Positions 32,427 to 46,149 are shown, counted from the stretch's first letter. The stretch is DNA of 64,000 nucleotides from Pristionchus mayeri (GCA_036245805.1 BTRK01000003.1:44878044-44942043), one strand, 5' to 3'. The notes: generated by a model not told the origin, from the sequence alone. Numbers and translations are program-made.

Positions 32427-35400
32427 CCTTGTGCAGAAGTATCATTGTAGCCGTCATTTCAACGCAGTTTATGGCGTGTGTGTATGATCAGTTTTCGAAG
32501 GTATATCATTTGGTTTTCGTGGGATACCATGAAGAATACTGGTACGTGAGGAATCCAAGTTCCCAGAGAATAGGAGGAATTAGGCCGAAGAATTTAAGAC
32601 CCGATGAAATGAGAATTGGCACAAGAACTGCTCGTGTGAAGTGAAGGACCTTCACTAGCTAAAGCAGTAAAATGAAATATTGACCCCGAACAAACAGACG
32701 ACAATTATCATTTTACCTGATACTTCGCAGACACCCTTTGGAAGTCGTAAGGGAGATTGATCAGTCGCTGATTGGTGAGAAGATACAATTTGAGAGAAAT
32801 ATGAATACTCGACATTCATAAAAATATCTCAATCGGCAGTTCGATAAACGGGCATTCATCTCTTCATTGAACGCACTCTCTTCTAGACTGGTGGAGCGGT
32901 GGGAGAGTATTGGAAATGAAGAGACGAAGGTCCGTTTATTGAATTGTAGTGCATAATGAGACAATTAATCCAATTCAGATCTCTAATCAGTAGTGATTTC
33001 TGAATCGGCTAGTGCATAAGGGTGCTGTGCGAGTAATATGAGCTTTTTGCAATATTATAGTATGTATCGTCAGGAAAATAATTTTAAAAAATAGCATGCG
33101 ATAAATGGGTGAAGGAAATCGAAGAATAGGGAAGATCGTGATGAAGTCAGCAGGATTGAAATACGGAAAGTCGATGGCCAATGGTCCCCGGGGAAGGAAT
33201 CACACACATCAGGAATGCGCGACAAGGGACTTTTTAGGCAATCGTCAATTGACGGCAACTACAGAGAAGAATTTTCGAAAATTACCGGCAATTTCGGCAA
33301 GTTTCGGCAAACGTCAAAACCGTAATGTTGATAGAGAAAAATTACAGCAGAATTTTTTTCAAACTTTCAAACTTTCAAACTCTCTACATAAATACAATTG
33401 ACAAAATTATTTCCTTTAAATGTGGTCATTGTTTTGGTTCCAACTCAAAAGTACTGAATTTTCTCTTGGGAAAATTTTCTAAAATGTCTATGACGTTGGT
33501 GAATACATTTTTTTCAAAAATCCTTATTTTTACTAAAAAAAGTTTCGACAATTCAAACAAAACATTTCGCTTGCCGTTACAAGTTCGGCAACCCAAGGTC
33601 GGCAATTTCGGCAATTTCAGCAATCGACAAGTGGCTTGCCGCACACCCGTCACCACATGTGAAGTGTTTTTCTTATTCGCCTTTGAATCCAGATGCAACG
33701 GCTTTTATCCTCCAATGCGCTATTTTCTCTATTGAAATCTGATTGAAACTTCATGGTATTCTCTTCTAGAAACTTGAAGAGAGAACCATGTTCTGAAATA
33801 GAGCTCTTTTTTTGGTTTTCAATTGTAAGTTTTGTTCAAGCCGCCGCTTAAACAAAACGCATGTGATACAATCGCTGTAATTTTGTGAAGTCAGTAAGTG
33901 AGGGTCAATGTTTCTGATAAACACTTGAAAACGGAATTTCAGACTCTCGCGAGGAGCGCAGTGAAAATTAGCCAATCTGGCCATCAAATTTCGATTTCGA
34001 GATTATTCCAAATTTGGCTTTTGAATGGAATACTGAATCTCCACAATTATTTAATGGTAGCATCCACATGATCTGCTCTTCCACTTCTGAAAATTTAAGA
34101 CCATTAGCTCGTTCATCAGAAATGTGCAGCTCCAAGAAACAAATTCCGCAATATTCGAGAACTCAAAACTAAGAAATTCCTGTCTATCTGGTCAGGCAGT
34201 TTCAAGGCTGATCCTATGCATGTCTACTATAAGAATGTCCATACTAAATACTTTTCGAAAATAGCGTTGCTGTGGCGCTATCATGATTACGCAATGAGTA
34301 CCATTCCATCAAATTGGCTGTGCCAAATTTCAAGTTTGTGGCATTTCGATCCTTGGCATTCCAGTAGAGTCGATTGATTACGTATGAGTATAGGTGCGCT
34401 ATGGAGAGCGCACATGTACTAATATCACGCAAAAAGGAATGAGAGATTTGATAAAGTTCGAAGCAAATTATAGTTGAAAAACTTCAGGTGTGAAAATGGA
34501 GCGAAACTTATGAATCAACATAATACATGTTCCAAACTGATCTCCCTGACAATGGGTCGAGCTCACACAATCACAAAAAATAGCTTGAAGTATTTAATAA
34601 TCCATCACCATCTTACTGCTTCATTCCTAAAATTTTTGAATCCTTACCAGTCACTTTCACGCATCACTCTTTCTATATTCACACAATTCGAATTGCTCGG
34701 CAATAATGTTCAGAAATTCTCTCAACAAACAATCGCTCCCACCTAACCCGGATATTCTTTGCTCCAGTCACTCTCTATCTCCGTTTATGTTGCATTAATC
34801 AATTCATATTATCTCCTGCAATAATTCCATAATCTGACTTGTTTTGCTATTGCAGAGCGTGATGAGAACAATTCAATGTTCCATCAAGACGACTGTATTA
34901 GGCCAAATCGCCTTCCATTAATCCTGCCGTACCCTCTAAGAAATAGATTCGGTACCCCTGCACTCGCCTGTTCACTGCAGAAAGCAGTGTCCCCCATGCG
35001 AATAGTGAGTAGCTGGGCTCTTCTTCTCTCCGTCCCTTCCAGAAGAGCGACCAGAGAAGCAGCTGAGGCATTGTGACAACCACGGAGGGATATCTGAAGG
35101 GAGAAAGAATATGTTCAGTGAGACTTCGGCTAACATATGTTGTGGTTATATTAGAGTCAACACTCTTCTAGTTCTCACCAGCCAAACATTAGTTTCAGCA
35201 CTAAAACTAAAGAAAGTTCAGTACAATTCTTCAATTTTTCGTAGATAATTATCTGGAAAAAATCAATCCCGGAAATTCACAAGGTGAGCACGCGCTTTGG
35301 CTTTACTACTAGTGCATTGCTTCAATGTTTTGTCAATGTTACTTGCATTGGTCCTGAAACAAAAATAAATAACCTCTCACCTCCTATACATGCAAACACG

Positions 35401-35929
35401 GAAATACGCATAAAAAAGTGATCATCAAATTGAAAAAATAAAATAATGTGAACGATAATGTGAACATAGAATATAATAACTCAGAGGAATGCATAAATTT
35501 AAACGACTAGCTAAATTTGTGTTCTACTTGCAAAATATTCAGCTGGAAGTACACGATTTCCGATTACATTTCCGTGTTCTCGCCATAAGTACAAAATTTA
35601 CCTAACCGAGTGAATCAGCTTGCTGTCCTAATCGAATTGCCATCTCTCTCACTGTTCTCCTTAAACACCCACACTATCGCCCCACAAGATCTTGTAAACT
35701 GCAAAATTAATTTTACTTTTAAATTTCAGTTTCATGCTTGTATTGTCAAGACCCTGAAATCAGAGCAGACAGTTGTTCAGCAAGATCACGCCAAAATAAA
35801 AATGCCATATGTTTTTGAACTATCAATCGATTGCTCATACAGCACAATATTACCGACCCCCTGTCTTATACACAATCTGACTATGGAATGAAAAAATAGT
35901 ACAGGCACAAATACGAAAAAGAGTAACAG
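32427..35929. other. Intergenic; weak ORFs and short repeats
   Basis: 32429-32644 (+) is a 71-residue frame (ends RIGTRTARVK) just past the palindrome edge, with no family. 33265-33320 and 33585-33645 carry clusters of ttcggcaa words, a common style of nematode repeat. 33355-33382 has a tandem aaactttc word. 35285-35340 (gagcacgcgctttgg) resembles 36595-36650 and 63210-63270. No gene supported. Confidence 0.4.
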
Positions 35930-36045
35930 CTTTGGCGCCGTTCGGGTCCTGTATGACGAGGCACTTCTCTGCGTAATCCTGTCATGAAATGGCCGCCAAT
36001 TGCAATGAGAAGATCCTCAAGATCAAAGATCATATATCAAAGATC
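35930..36045 (+). repeat. Dispersed repeat, inverted partner at 63735-63850
   Basis: agctttggcgccg, gggtcctgtat, gaggcacttc and aaatggccgccaattg blocks appear in reverse complement at 63735-63850, each flanked by gatcaaagatc-type words. Confidence 0.6.
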
Positions 36046-39000
36046 AATGGTCATTGAAGAATTTGAGTCAGTCGATTTAATATATTTTTTGATGAAAGCG
36101 CGCGTTCAATGGAAAGGGGGAAACGCGCAAATCTTGAATGAAATCGTAAATTTGTGAATTTTCAGCATAAGGCACTTTTCCGCTCCATTCTATCCTCATC
36201 TCAGACCGCCAAACTTCGCTTGCAATGATTGAAACTCCATTACTAGAATTAATTAATGCTCATCCAACTCAAACTCTTCCCGTCTCACTTCTCGGAAACG
36301 ACCGCCATCTTTACCTTCTGGTGTTATTCTCTGCTAAAATAGCGTTCCATATTTTTCATATCTCCAGACTCCTTTCATAGGCTTACTGTTTTGAAAAATT
36401 ATTTATTTTTCAGCAAATCAAGCTATATTACTAATTTTCATTCATTCCCATCGGCAATAGACCCACATCTCCCGCTGTTCGTTCATCGTAGCCAGCACGA
36501 GATAGTCCCATTTGGAAGGAAATGGGGAGCGTCATCTCTCTCTCTCTCTTTTCGATTTTTAGGCGACACGCGTGACAAATTCCAATCTCACTAGGCGCAC
36601 TCGCGCTTTGGAATCAATACTAGCCCATTGCTAATCCGATTTGTTAATCGTCTTCCTATTTTCTCTGTAGTAAAATTCCCCTAACCTCCTCCAGACAGGT
36701 GCTCCTCTGGCAAGCGTTGAGCACAGCTTGTCAGAGGTATGAGAGGAATCGGTCACAGTGAGCGATTTGAATAGAGGGAAGAAATTAAGTTGCCAGAAAA
36801 AAATATTTTTGAGAACCTCGCATCTTTTTCTTTGTCAATTTGAATCATTGATTGCTTACGAATCATAATCGATTCCCAGAACTGCCCAGTTCATCGAAAT
36901 AGGTTTAGGGTTTTATTTGGCTTCTCGTCTCCTTTCGCACCGTCTTAAAACAATGACATCAGTAAATTACATTTAGAGTGGGAATCTATTTTTACGCTTC
37001 TTTAACCTACCTCATAACGAGAATCAAGAACAATATGATTTTTGAACAGACAAACTTCTGTTTCATTTGCTCAATTACCGACTGACGAGGTTTTTCATTC
37101 TTTCTGTTCCTTCTACCTGTTTTTTTTGTTAAAAAAAAGACAGTCGACGAGAAAACGTAACAACTAGGAGGGGTTCAAGGATCGAAAGAAATATTATATT
37201 CCGAAATTTTGTTCCTGAAGTGAATGTCCAAAGATAGGAACACAGAAATCAATAGCTAAAGTTCTAGGTCGGTTTTGTAAAAAAATACAGTAACCCACCA
37301 TTCTTGAGGTCGAAAATGTTTATATCTCAGAATTTCACCTAGATTTTCTGGCGTGTTTTCACTCGTAGAACACGAATTCCCACATCACAGCTACAGGAGG
37401 AGAACGATTATGAATATTCGCCTTGATGGGGGTAAAGTGTGTTTGGACATGGAGGCTTCATTTAGTACTCAATCTACTACTTTAAAGCTTTATGACGATA
37501 AGTGTCAATGCGATGATTGATTTTTTATACTATTTATCGCAGGTTTTTGGCCATTAAATAGAAGAGATAAATGGGGGAGTGAATCGCCAATGCGACGAGT
37601 GGTTGCGGAGGCTTCCGATATTGATTTATATATATTGATGCTAGTGTCGGAATGTCATATAATTAAATGTTAGTGCGTCTTCCTCTTTCTCTCTTTTCTC
37701 TCCATTGAGCACGTCGACCACTTTACTGCACTCTCCTATTCACTCACACTCATCGTAAGTTTCGATTGGAGGGGGGAGGGTTACGGTATTAGAACTTTAC
37801 AAAATTCTGTGGATATTATTGTGCGGGAAAGAGTATGTTAATGCAGCTTCATTAGTACACCGCAGATTGGAGCTGCGCGATATTTTCACATTTCCATAAT
37901 ACATTAGTCGCTAATAGGGAATTCGAAGAAAATACATAAAACATTTATTTACATTATCTGGATTTCTGTAGTAATGCTGACTGTATCATGCACGATTAGG
38001 ATAACAGCTTGCAGTAAAGTGCTGTTGGAAAATATGAAACTGTCGAGTAAATAATTTGTTACTCATATCTGGCGATTTCCCGATCCGACTTTATGTGAAA
38101 AATAAGACTTGCTGTTTGAGGATGGTGAGAGCTTTGGTTGTAGGGCGAAAAACTCTTTTACATTCACGTTGCCACGACAACCAATAGATATATTTCCATT
38201 AATGTTGCCAGTTTTTCTGAATTTCTTCACCTTAACACGATCTCGGTCGGAAACAGGACTGGCTGAATAAAGATAACAAGTTATTCTCCTAACGACAGGT
38301 ACATCTTCTGTCGTGCGTACTGCCTGGCGGACTGCCCCTGCGGGCTATTACTGTGAGGCTATCGAGTCAGAGGTGTGTCAAACGAGGAATATCCTTATAA
38401 CATACTTTGCTGGCTTTTTGAAAGTGATGATAAAAATATCAGCAAAATTGTTCGTACCAGAATTGAAAACCAGTGTATTTTGAGTTGCTGAAATTGCTCA
38501 TGATCTCTCCTCGGGAGATCGCAGCAGCGATAATTGTCATTCTGGCAAACAAAAATGTCAACAATACTGGAATTTTCGGAAAACTATACGTTAGTACAAA
38601 ATCATTTGAAATCATAGCTGCTCCCTCTCCAAATGTATTCGAATCCGCTCTGTTCGTTCGGTAAAGGAAAACCTCTTGTATTTTGTGCATATGGAAGACT
38701 CTTTATGTGAATAAGTTATCACGAGTGATTTTCATTTCACAATTCCACACCAGTAAATTTCGAATTGTTTACATTTTTCGTAACGAATAGGGAGATCCGA
38801 GCAGTAATCACAGATGTGCCTCGATCTGTAAAAAACACAATATCAACATATTTACTGGAAAAGGGACTGTTTGAAATAGAAAGGGTCTGCCGTTCCCCTC
38901 TCATCAGGTGCATATTCTACGTTGAGTGCTACCGGAAGAATTACTGTTGCTGGTGATAGCAACATCGCTGTTGACTCTGATGTTGTTCATGAACAGTAGT

Positions 39001-41894
39001 ACTATTATCTCAGTATGTCTGGTTTTTGAGTGTTCGTCCTGCCACAGTTGCGACAATGAACTTCCGAGTTGCAGAATTTGTTTGTAATCCATTACAAGAT
39101 TCTTACAGAGATTTTGTGTGGGCAAACTCTTCAAAAACAATCATAATCTCCAAAATATTATCTGACCCTCTTTTTTACATCGTCAAAATTTCTAGTCGTT
39201 CAAAGAGGTAAGGGAGAAAGGAGAACTTAGAGAGTGGGATCATTTTCTTCATATTTTCGTCATTCTTTCATGATCGTACTTCTGGGATTTTGAAAATTGA
39301 GCTAACTAAAAAGATTTTTTCTAAGCACGAATTTCGGAGTGTCGAGATTGTACCAGAAGCAGTCAGGAATTCTCAGCTTCAATATTGTGTTGGTGACAAG
39401 GCGCCATAAATATTGAAATTTTAAAAGTATAGTGAACTAGTAAAATCATAGTTCTAGACATGTTTCCCACATTGTAGATTCGCGCAGACTATTCAATGGG
39501 AAATAGTCTCCAGCATGGATTTACTTTTTGAAGACAATTCTGCGCTTCGAATCACTGCTAGACTAACATTAAGTCGCTTTTTCATCCTCATATTATAATG
39601 ATTATGAGTGATTATTTAAGACATCACTGCCGATTATTTAAGACATCACTGCCTGAAGTATCACTGCTATACTCTTGCGATGGATTATGAGCAATTTCTG
39701 CAACTCAAAACTTCCTAGAATTCAACTGTGGCAGGTATAGCACTATTGAAAAATTATCAATATCTCACTACTTTGTTTGCTACACTTTTAAATCGTGAAT
39801 CGTTATTACGCCTGAGACAAACATACTATTGTTTCAGGCGTAATAACGATCCAGATAAGCATTCCTTACTTTTATGACGCAATCACGACACGATAAACTT
39901 CCTGGTTTAAAATTCTTAATTTTTCGTTAGTTACATTTTTAATCCGAGCAATCTACACAGGCTGAAACCTGAAAGAAGCATGAAATAAGTGAGCTCACTC
40001 TCTGCAATCCCCATTTTCTCCTACCACTCTGGACGACTAGAAAGCGTTGCAATGAGAGAAAATTAGAAGAACAAGTGAATATTTTAACGGTTTTGATTGG
40101 CTGTTATTGGACACGATAACACGTTGTAACCACTCCTCGAATCTCGCGAAGTATGTTGAGCAATTTCAGTAACTCGGAACTTCCTGGTGTTCAATTGGGA
40201 CAGGGGGACACTCTTGACACAGCCTTATTCCTGTTCACAATATCACTCGAAAGCCAAACAGACTAAGATGTAGTGCTTCCCTTCTTTATCCTACCTCAGA
40301 TTCGTCAGAGAAGCAGCTATCGCCCGCAGCATGAGCATCTCCGACGTGACGCAGGATAGAAGATATAATTGATATGACATGATTGATCTCTCCACTCCAC
40401 CTCCGCCCGCTCACACTCCATCTCTGCCGGAATTTAGCGATTAGGAGTACTTAGCGAATGGCATATGGATAGTTTTTTTTTCTCTCAAATGAATGAGGAC
40501 GATCGTTGTCTAAGGACAATTCAACTATTTCAGATAATTTCACAACTGGAACTCGCCGGGTGATTTCTGCTCGCTCTCTACCTCCTCTTTGTATCCAACA
40601 AAACAATCACTTTGTTTTTTTGTTTTTTTTCGTCGAGGCCGACCTGTAGGTGAAATCAGTAGGGATTCGAATTTTCGCCCTGTGCCAAAACACCAAGAGC
40701 ATAGAAAACCCTTAAAAATAGTCTAATGTACTTCAGTTCTTTCAGTATGTCTTTCAGTAGTTCTCTTGGGAGAGTCGAAAGAAATACACAATTTATAAAT
40801 AGCGTTTAATCATTTTATTAATTTTTTTGTCTCTGTGAGACAAGTTTTTGTGGAAAGTTCATTTATAAATATAAATATAGTTGCTTTCCTAATGCTACTT
40901 GTTTTTTTTCCAATCTATGCATAATTCTAAGAATTTCTCTCAAGCGGGCTGTTTGAGTGGAGAGAACCGATTCTCTCTTTTCATGTTCATCGTTTATTGT
41001 GTGTGCTACCGGAGGAATTGCTGCTATCGAGAGCTTGCCGCCACACTGCTGACTCCAAGGTAGGTCAAATGAAGTGGAAACTACATATTCACTTCTTCTG
41101 GATTTCGTGTGAACTACCGTGGGGATGCTACTTTGTGTCAAGAATGAATGGACTTTCTGGAACAAAGGGCACAAGTAAGTTTTGAGTTGCTTTAATTACT
41201 CAAAACAATTAATGATGAGTTTCTAGCAGTAGTTCTTTAGGTTACAACATCGAGAATTTACTAAATTATGCGCACAAAACAATTATTTGAATGTGAACAT
41301 CATGCCAGTATGGATTAGTCTACGAGGGAGTCTGAACGAGAATTTCCGCTAAAGTCAAGCTATCCATAGCAATCTCCTGAAGACTATTCCTAGCCACCAC
41401 AGGTTTTTCATAATTATATTTCACATTTAGCGGCTTTTTTAAATTGTGATTGGATGTTATTGTATGCCCGAACGGTTCCTACTAACAATTGGTGAGAAAT
41501 GATTGGTAATTCGAGGCATTACTGAAACACAAATTCTACGAAACGCACGAGTCTGTAGTTCGGAGATTTTGATTGTTTGTGCTTTGATTAGTGTAAATAT
41601 GAAGATGGACCGCTCGAAAATGAAACATTCGTTTGAAACAAACAAATAAAATATTAAAATAATATTTAAATTTAATATTGTTTCTACATAATCAAGTCTT
41701 ACATTCATCTGCACACAGTTCGTGAGCCGTGAAGGAGAATGCAGAGCGAGTCTATGATTAAGTGCGAAGAAAATTTTGAACTAAGAAGTATTTCTATGTT
41801 TTTTGTTCTTATTTCTGTTGTTCGCTCTCGTCTCATTCCGATTCTGAGGAAGGTCAAGCAAGTGAACGTTACTATCTCTGCCTGTTGAGGCAGC
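36046..41894. other. Intergenic with scattered repeats and hairpins
   Basis: No gene recognised. 36700-36760 (gtgctcctctggcaagcg) recurs at 63310-63365. 37260-37430 is related to the palindrome centre at 23735-23900. 39606-39652 is a tandem duplication of gattatttaagacatcactg. 39799-39850 is a near-perfect hairpin with 22-bp arms (atcgttattacgcctga). 40540-40590 is a copy of the ~60-bp CGCCGGG module. 38322-38390, 38925-38985 and 41003-41085 carry a GC-rich motif ending near gactcc/gagtcag...aggt(a/g)(g/t)gtcaaa. Confidence 0.4.
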
Positions 41895-42579
41895 ATATCA
41901 CGAGTCTTTTGAGAGATAGCATGAACCCCCAGCACCAGGAGCCCCGACTTTTAGCAGTATCCACGAGAAAATTATACCGAAGTATATTGGGGACGAGAAA
42001 ACTTTCTACGTTGGCCGTTTTTTTCAAAACCGGCTTTTAGGCATTTCCGGTTCCGCTCCCGGCTCCACCATATATCAGCTCCCAGATGAGCTAGAATGGT
42101 GGCTTTGGGCTCAAAATGTTTAGAAAATTATTTCAAACAACTTTCCTGTTGACAACAAGATCCTACGTGTTGTGTCTTTGGCCCTTGGTATCCGGTGTAT
42201 AGAGGGCGAGGATGGGAATAAACTCACAGCTTTATTAACAAACAATAAATATGACGAAAATAGGGAGAGAGGGGGGGCGGTCGACTATCCGGTGCGAGAG
42301 CAAAAGGAACAACTGAATTCGACGAGTGGAGGAGAGAAAGGGGAGACGCGTCTCGCCGTATGTAAAAGGGACATGCTAATGGGGCGAGACTAGTGAGTAC
42401 AATGGGAGCGGAACCGGGAACTGCCTAAAAGCCGGTTCTGAAAAAAACGGCCAACGTAGAAAGTTTTCACGTCCCCAATACACTTCGGTATAATTATCTC
42501 GTGGATGCTGCTAAAAGTCGGGGCTCCTGGTGCCGCAGAGGTTCCGTTTTCATGCAATCTCTCAGAAGACTCGTGATAT
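41895..42579. mobile_element. 0.7-kb element with ~170-bp terminal inverted repeats
   Basis: Left end atatcacgagtcttttgaga (41895) and right end complement (to 42579); inside both lie ccaggagccccgacttttag, accgaagta(t/a), gaaaactttctacgttggcc and the agccggctttta words. The ~330-bp middle holds a 73-codon frame (42172-42393) without recognisable features. 42020-42145 also matches 12476-12600. Probably a MITE-like non-autonomous element. Confidence 0.65.
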
Positions 42580-42887
42580 ATACTGGGAAGATACTGTAAG
42601 AAAATAAACCATTCCGCGCATTTCTCAAGATTACCCATCGTGAAAATTCAATAGTCGCGCGTGCGAGTGTGTTTTGTGCGCGGCAATGCAAACTGCGCCA
42701 AAATCGTTCTTTCGTGTTGTTATGACACATGTGAAATTCGTTTTACATCGATTTAGTTACTACTTTAAACAATAGCTTAGTAAATGGCGCAAATTGCGCG
42801 AATTAAAAAAATCGCTCAAAAAAATCGCCCTAAAAAAATCGCGAAAAATCGATCAATACACGTCACACAGCGATTTTCCGCTCTGCA

Positions 42888-43786
42888 TTTATTTAAGAGA
42901 GACTATCTAGTGAACATTTTTGTGCAGACGCTTGGCACTATCGAAAAATCTAATTCCTCCATAATTGGCATACATGTAGTACTCGGTGAGTGTAGCCTAG
43001 GCGTCGCCTATTTAGTGTTCTAGATAACGCATTGAAAAATGCGCCGCACTTTAGTCCGACAAAGTCAAATTTCGAAATTTGCCATTTCGCTATCGATCAG
43101 AACGAGATATATCTCTAAAAATGCGCAATATTCAAGAGATCGAACCTACCAATTTCCTTACGATTTCGATAAAAGTACTTTTTTAAAAACGCAAAATTCG
43201 AAATATTATACCATTGTTCAATTTTAGCTCCTTCAGATGGGTAGAGGGAGATCATTTTTATTCTTTGCATTTGATTATGGTAGGCCAGGTCCTTATCACA
43301 AACTGGCTTTATTTCAAGTTGCCGGCCATTGTTAGCCAATTTCTCCCAACATTATTTTTTGATTTTAATTTTAATTTTTCAATAGTTAGTTAGTATCTAC
43401 AAATGCAAAGAATAAAAATGGTCTCCCTCTACCCATCTGAAGGAGCTAAAATTGAACAAAGGTATAATATTTCGAATTTTGCGCTTTTTCAAAAGCACTT
43501 TTAACGAAATCGTATGAAAATTGGTAGGTTCGATCTCTTGAATATTGCGCATTTTTAGAGATATATCTCGTTCTGATCGATAGCGAAATGGCAAATTTCA
43601 AAATTTGACTTTTTCGGACTAAAGTGCGGCGCATTTCTCAATGCGTGATCTAGAACACTAAATAAGCTACACTCACCGAGTACTACATATAAGCCAATCA
43701 TGGATGAATTAGATTTTTCGCTAGTGCCAAGCGTCTGCATAAAAATGTTCACTCACTCAGATAGTCACTCTTATAATCAAAAGAGT
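42888..43786. mobile_element. Foldback element, ~390-bp arms
   Basis: Arms 42888-43273 and 43399-43786 are inverted copies (outer agagagactatct / agatagtcactct; inner ccttcagatgggtagaggga and its complement). The paired 62-codon frames starting MRRTLVR on each strand are the arms reading themselves and are not genes. Spacer 43274-43398 matches the right end of the element at 14396-15238. Confidence 0.75.
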
Positions 43787-44000
43787 GGTCTTCCTGTCAC
43801 AAAGTTGCTGAAGTTTCTCATAATTCGCATAATTCAACAAGTGATTCCAGTGATTGGATGTGCGTTTGCTGCCTTAAGAAGAAATCATAATATTTTCATC
43901 AATATTCTTTTCATTTTACTTTGCAGCACTCTGCCGCCTTCAGCCATCTGCATGCTACTCGCCAGCAGAGAAGGAGATTTCGGGGATAGTATCCAGGTGA
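43787..44000 (+). other. Possible receptor-like exon fragment
   Basis: An open frame beside the foldback element reads VTKLLKFLIIRIIQQVIPVI, then hydrophobic FINILFILLCSTLPPSAICM, and ends SIQ directly before a strong donor (cag|gtgagt) near 43996. A ttttactttgcag acceptor inside would allow a shorter exon. This is compatible with a membrane protein exon, but no family can be named. Confidence 0.25.
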
Positions 44001-44136
44001 GTTGCAAGGAATACTGTACAGCAAAATGACTCTCTGATTTTCACCCCAACTGTATTCTAATGTTCTCAATGAGGTGGGTTTTCTTTTTTTGCACCTATGG
44101 AAGATATATTAGTACAACTTTATGATTGAGGGATTA

Positions 44137-44252
44137 TAGATAAGAGATCACCTAGTGATCTCTTATCTATCTAGACGCGAGATCACCTAGTGATTCCAAA
44201 GAGTGTATATGGAAAATTCGAATGCTGTGTATATGGAAAATTCGAATGCTGA
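44137..44252. repeat. Perfect hairpin and tandem 24-bp duplication
   Basis: agataagagatcac and its complement form a 14-bp perfect stem with a 3-nt loop (44137-44168), with a second gatcacctagtgat at about 44180. Next, gtgtatatggaaaattcgaa is directly repeated as a 24-bp unit (about 44204-44251). Confidence 0.8.
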
Positions 44253-44741
44253 ATGTTAAACCACCGTAAGATGGATTGTTGAAGGATTACAATCGAAAGT
44301 ACGATATGGAATGGTGAAGGTATTTTTAAGTTGATATAAATTCAGCTGCGGAGTTTTCGTTGATGCTCGTTGATGCACGTTTCAGTATTTCGTCGTTGTT
44401 CCAAGGGCGTGTGGTATGTAGCACGCCAATAATCGTTACCAAATATATCCTGATTTGAATGTCCAATACCAACTCTCCTCAATCTGTAAAATGGTATTTA
44501 ACAATCTTTGAAAATGTCTAAATTTTTATAAGGAAAGATCGATGATAGCGTAGCAATTCCAACACCGGGCAATAGAATCCACTGGGAAGCACGAAATTGC
44601 TGGGAGATATTGGGTGTTTGCAAATAGGATTTTTTTTTTGATTTTCACAAGTTCGGACCTGGAATTTTTGAATTTTGAAATTTCAAATAAAGATTTTGGA
44701 GTGATGAGATGTGGGTAGCCATGGCCAAAGATAAAATATCA
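44253..44741. other. Intergenic, no gene seen
   Basis: No supported coding sequence. Ends at ataaaatatca (44731-44741), which also occurs at 48950-48960 and may be the target duplication of the following LINE. Confidence 0.4.
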
Positions 44742-45159
44742 TAGGCAAATTGTAAACATCAACCCCTTCCCTTCTTTGACCGAGAGAGGTCGCGGCCTCT
44801 CGGTCTCTCGTGTGTTTCTTATAGTCTGTTTATTCGCGAGTTTCTAAGCTGTTAGCACGGCTACCCATACTCTTCTGAGTTTGGAAGGCCTCACTGCTCG
44901 GTCCGTGTCACTCGCCCCAGGCACGTTAACCGACAGTGCTGCACTTGCGATCAGCGAGGAAGTGAAGGGTCCCGACCGGGATTAGGGCAACGATAGGCTT
45001 CGCGCCCGCATACGCGTCTCTCTTCCTCCCCCCCCCCCCCTCTTCCCTTCTCTTGACTCCATGTCTCTTCTCTCTGTCTCGCACTCTCTCCCCTTCCCAC
45101 ACTCTCTCACCCTTCCCTTCTCTGTCTGTCTGTCTCTCCCTGTCTCACACTCTCTCGCG

Positions 45160-46149
45160 ATGGCCGTCGATCCAGAACTGCGCAAGTTGTTCACGCAGCA
45201 GCAGAAATCGATCGATAACCTGACCGAGCTTGTCCGTCTGCTCGTGACCCATCTCCTCAAGTCGCCCATTGCGACTCCCTCCTCTCTCGATGTCAGGGCC
45301 GCTGTTGCCTCTGTCCTCTCCCAGAAGGACACGCTTGATAGCAAGGCCACTCGGGTGGTTCTCGTGAACGTCCCCGAGGGAGACAACGAAGAGGATACGG
45401 TAAGGAAGGACAAGGAGCTCCTGCTGAGAATCTTCAACGAGATCAACAATCCCCAGCTGAACAAGCTGCTCGATGAGGAGAAGGTAACGTTCTTCCGCCA
45501 TCCTCAGGTAAGGAGAGATGGCAGTACTCATCCAAGGATCATCAAGATCCAGCTAGATAGTGCAGCCAGTCGCACGCTGTTCCTGACCGAGGCGATCCGC
45601 GTCAAATGCTGTCGCCTTACTGGCTCCACCCGTTCGTACATCCGACCGGACTACACGTTGGACCAGCTCTCTCTCGAGCGAAAGCTGAAGAGAGAGGCAT
45701 ACGAGAGAAATCTGGAATCTGGTCAGATAAGATTCGTGGTGAGGAATCTCGAGATTGTCCAGCTGCGAGAGTGTCGAGATCTCCCTGAAGGTATGAAGGC
45801 CGAGATTGATAAGAGAGCAACCTCATCCAGAGAGAGTGCACCTTCCCTTCTCTCATCTCTCTCCCACTTCCCCCTCCCCTTCCCTCTCAATCCCCTGTTC
45901 TCAGATAGAGGTCAGGGTTCTTCTCGTTCTCGTGCCAGACAGAGCCATCGTGGTCGTGGAAGTGCCTCAATCTCGGCCTCCGGCTCTCGTCGACGAGCTC
46001 GTCCGTCGTCTGGTGGAATGCCCGGTGAGCCGGCTCCCAAAGCCCCTCACACCCTCTCTCCTCCCCCTTCCCTCGACGATTCCTCCTCGTCTACCGTCAC
46101 TGTCGTTTCCCCCTCTCTCCATAATGGTCACACGCTCAAAGCCAGCTAG
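45160..46149 (+). CDS. LINE-2 ORF1 protein
   Basis: 329 codons from the ATG in gcgATGgcc (an upstream ATG at 45061 would add a Ser/Leu/Pro-rich leader made by the pyrimidine tract, less likely). The N-terminal coiled-coil-like region has FTQQQKSIDNLTELVRLLV; the RRM-like region has TRVVLVNVPEGDNEED and VTFFRHPQVRRDG; the C-terminal domain has SYIRPDYTLDQLSLERKLKR; then comes a Ser/Arg/Pro-rich basic tail. RNA-binding RNP role inferred. It ends with a single TAG; the same frame continues open into ORF2 with no other stop for 149 codons. Confidence 0.8.
   Translation: MAVDPELRKLFTQQQKSIDNLTELVRLLVTHLLKSPIATPSSLDVRAAVASVLSQKDTLDSKATRVVLVNVPEGDNEEDTVRKDKELLLRIFNEINNPQLNKLLDEEKVTFFRHPQVRRDGSTHPRIIKIQLDSAASRTLFLTEAIRVKCCRLTGSTRSYIRPDYTLDQLSLERKLKREAYERNLESGQIRFVVRNLEIVQLRECRDLPEGMKAEIDKRATSSRESAPSLLSSLSHFPLPFPLNPLFSDRGQGSSRSRARQSHRGRGSASISASGSRRRARPSSGGMPGEPAPKAPHTLSPPPSLDDSSSSTVTVVSPSLHNGHTLKAS

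Noticed and set aside
43039..43634. Paired frames starting MRRTLVR on both strands
   Set aside because: They are mirror readings of a foldback element's arms, not genes.
45061..45159. Upstream ATG extension of LINE-2 ORF1
   Set aside because: The 33 extra residues are a Ser/Leu/Pro run from a pyrimidine tract; the ATG at 45160 has better context and begins the conserved-looking region.
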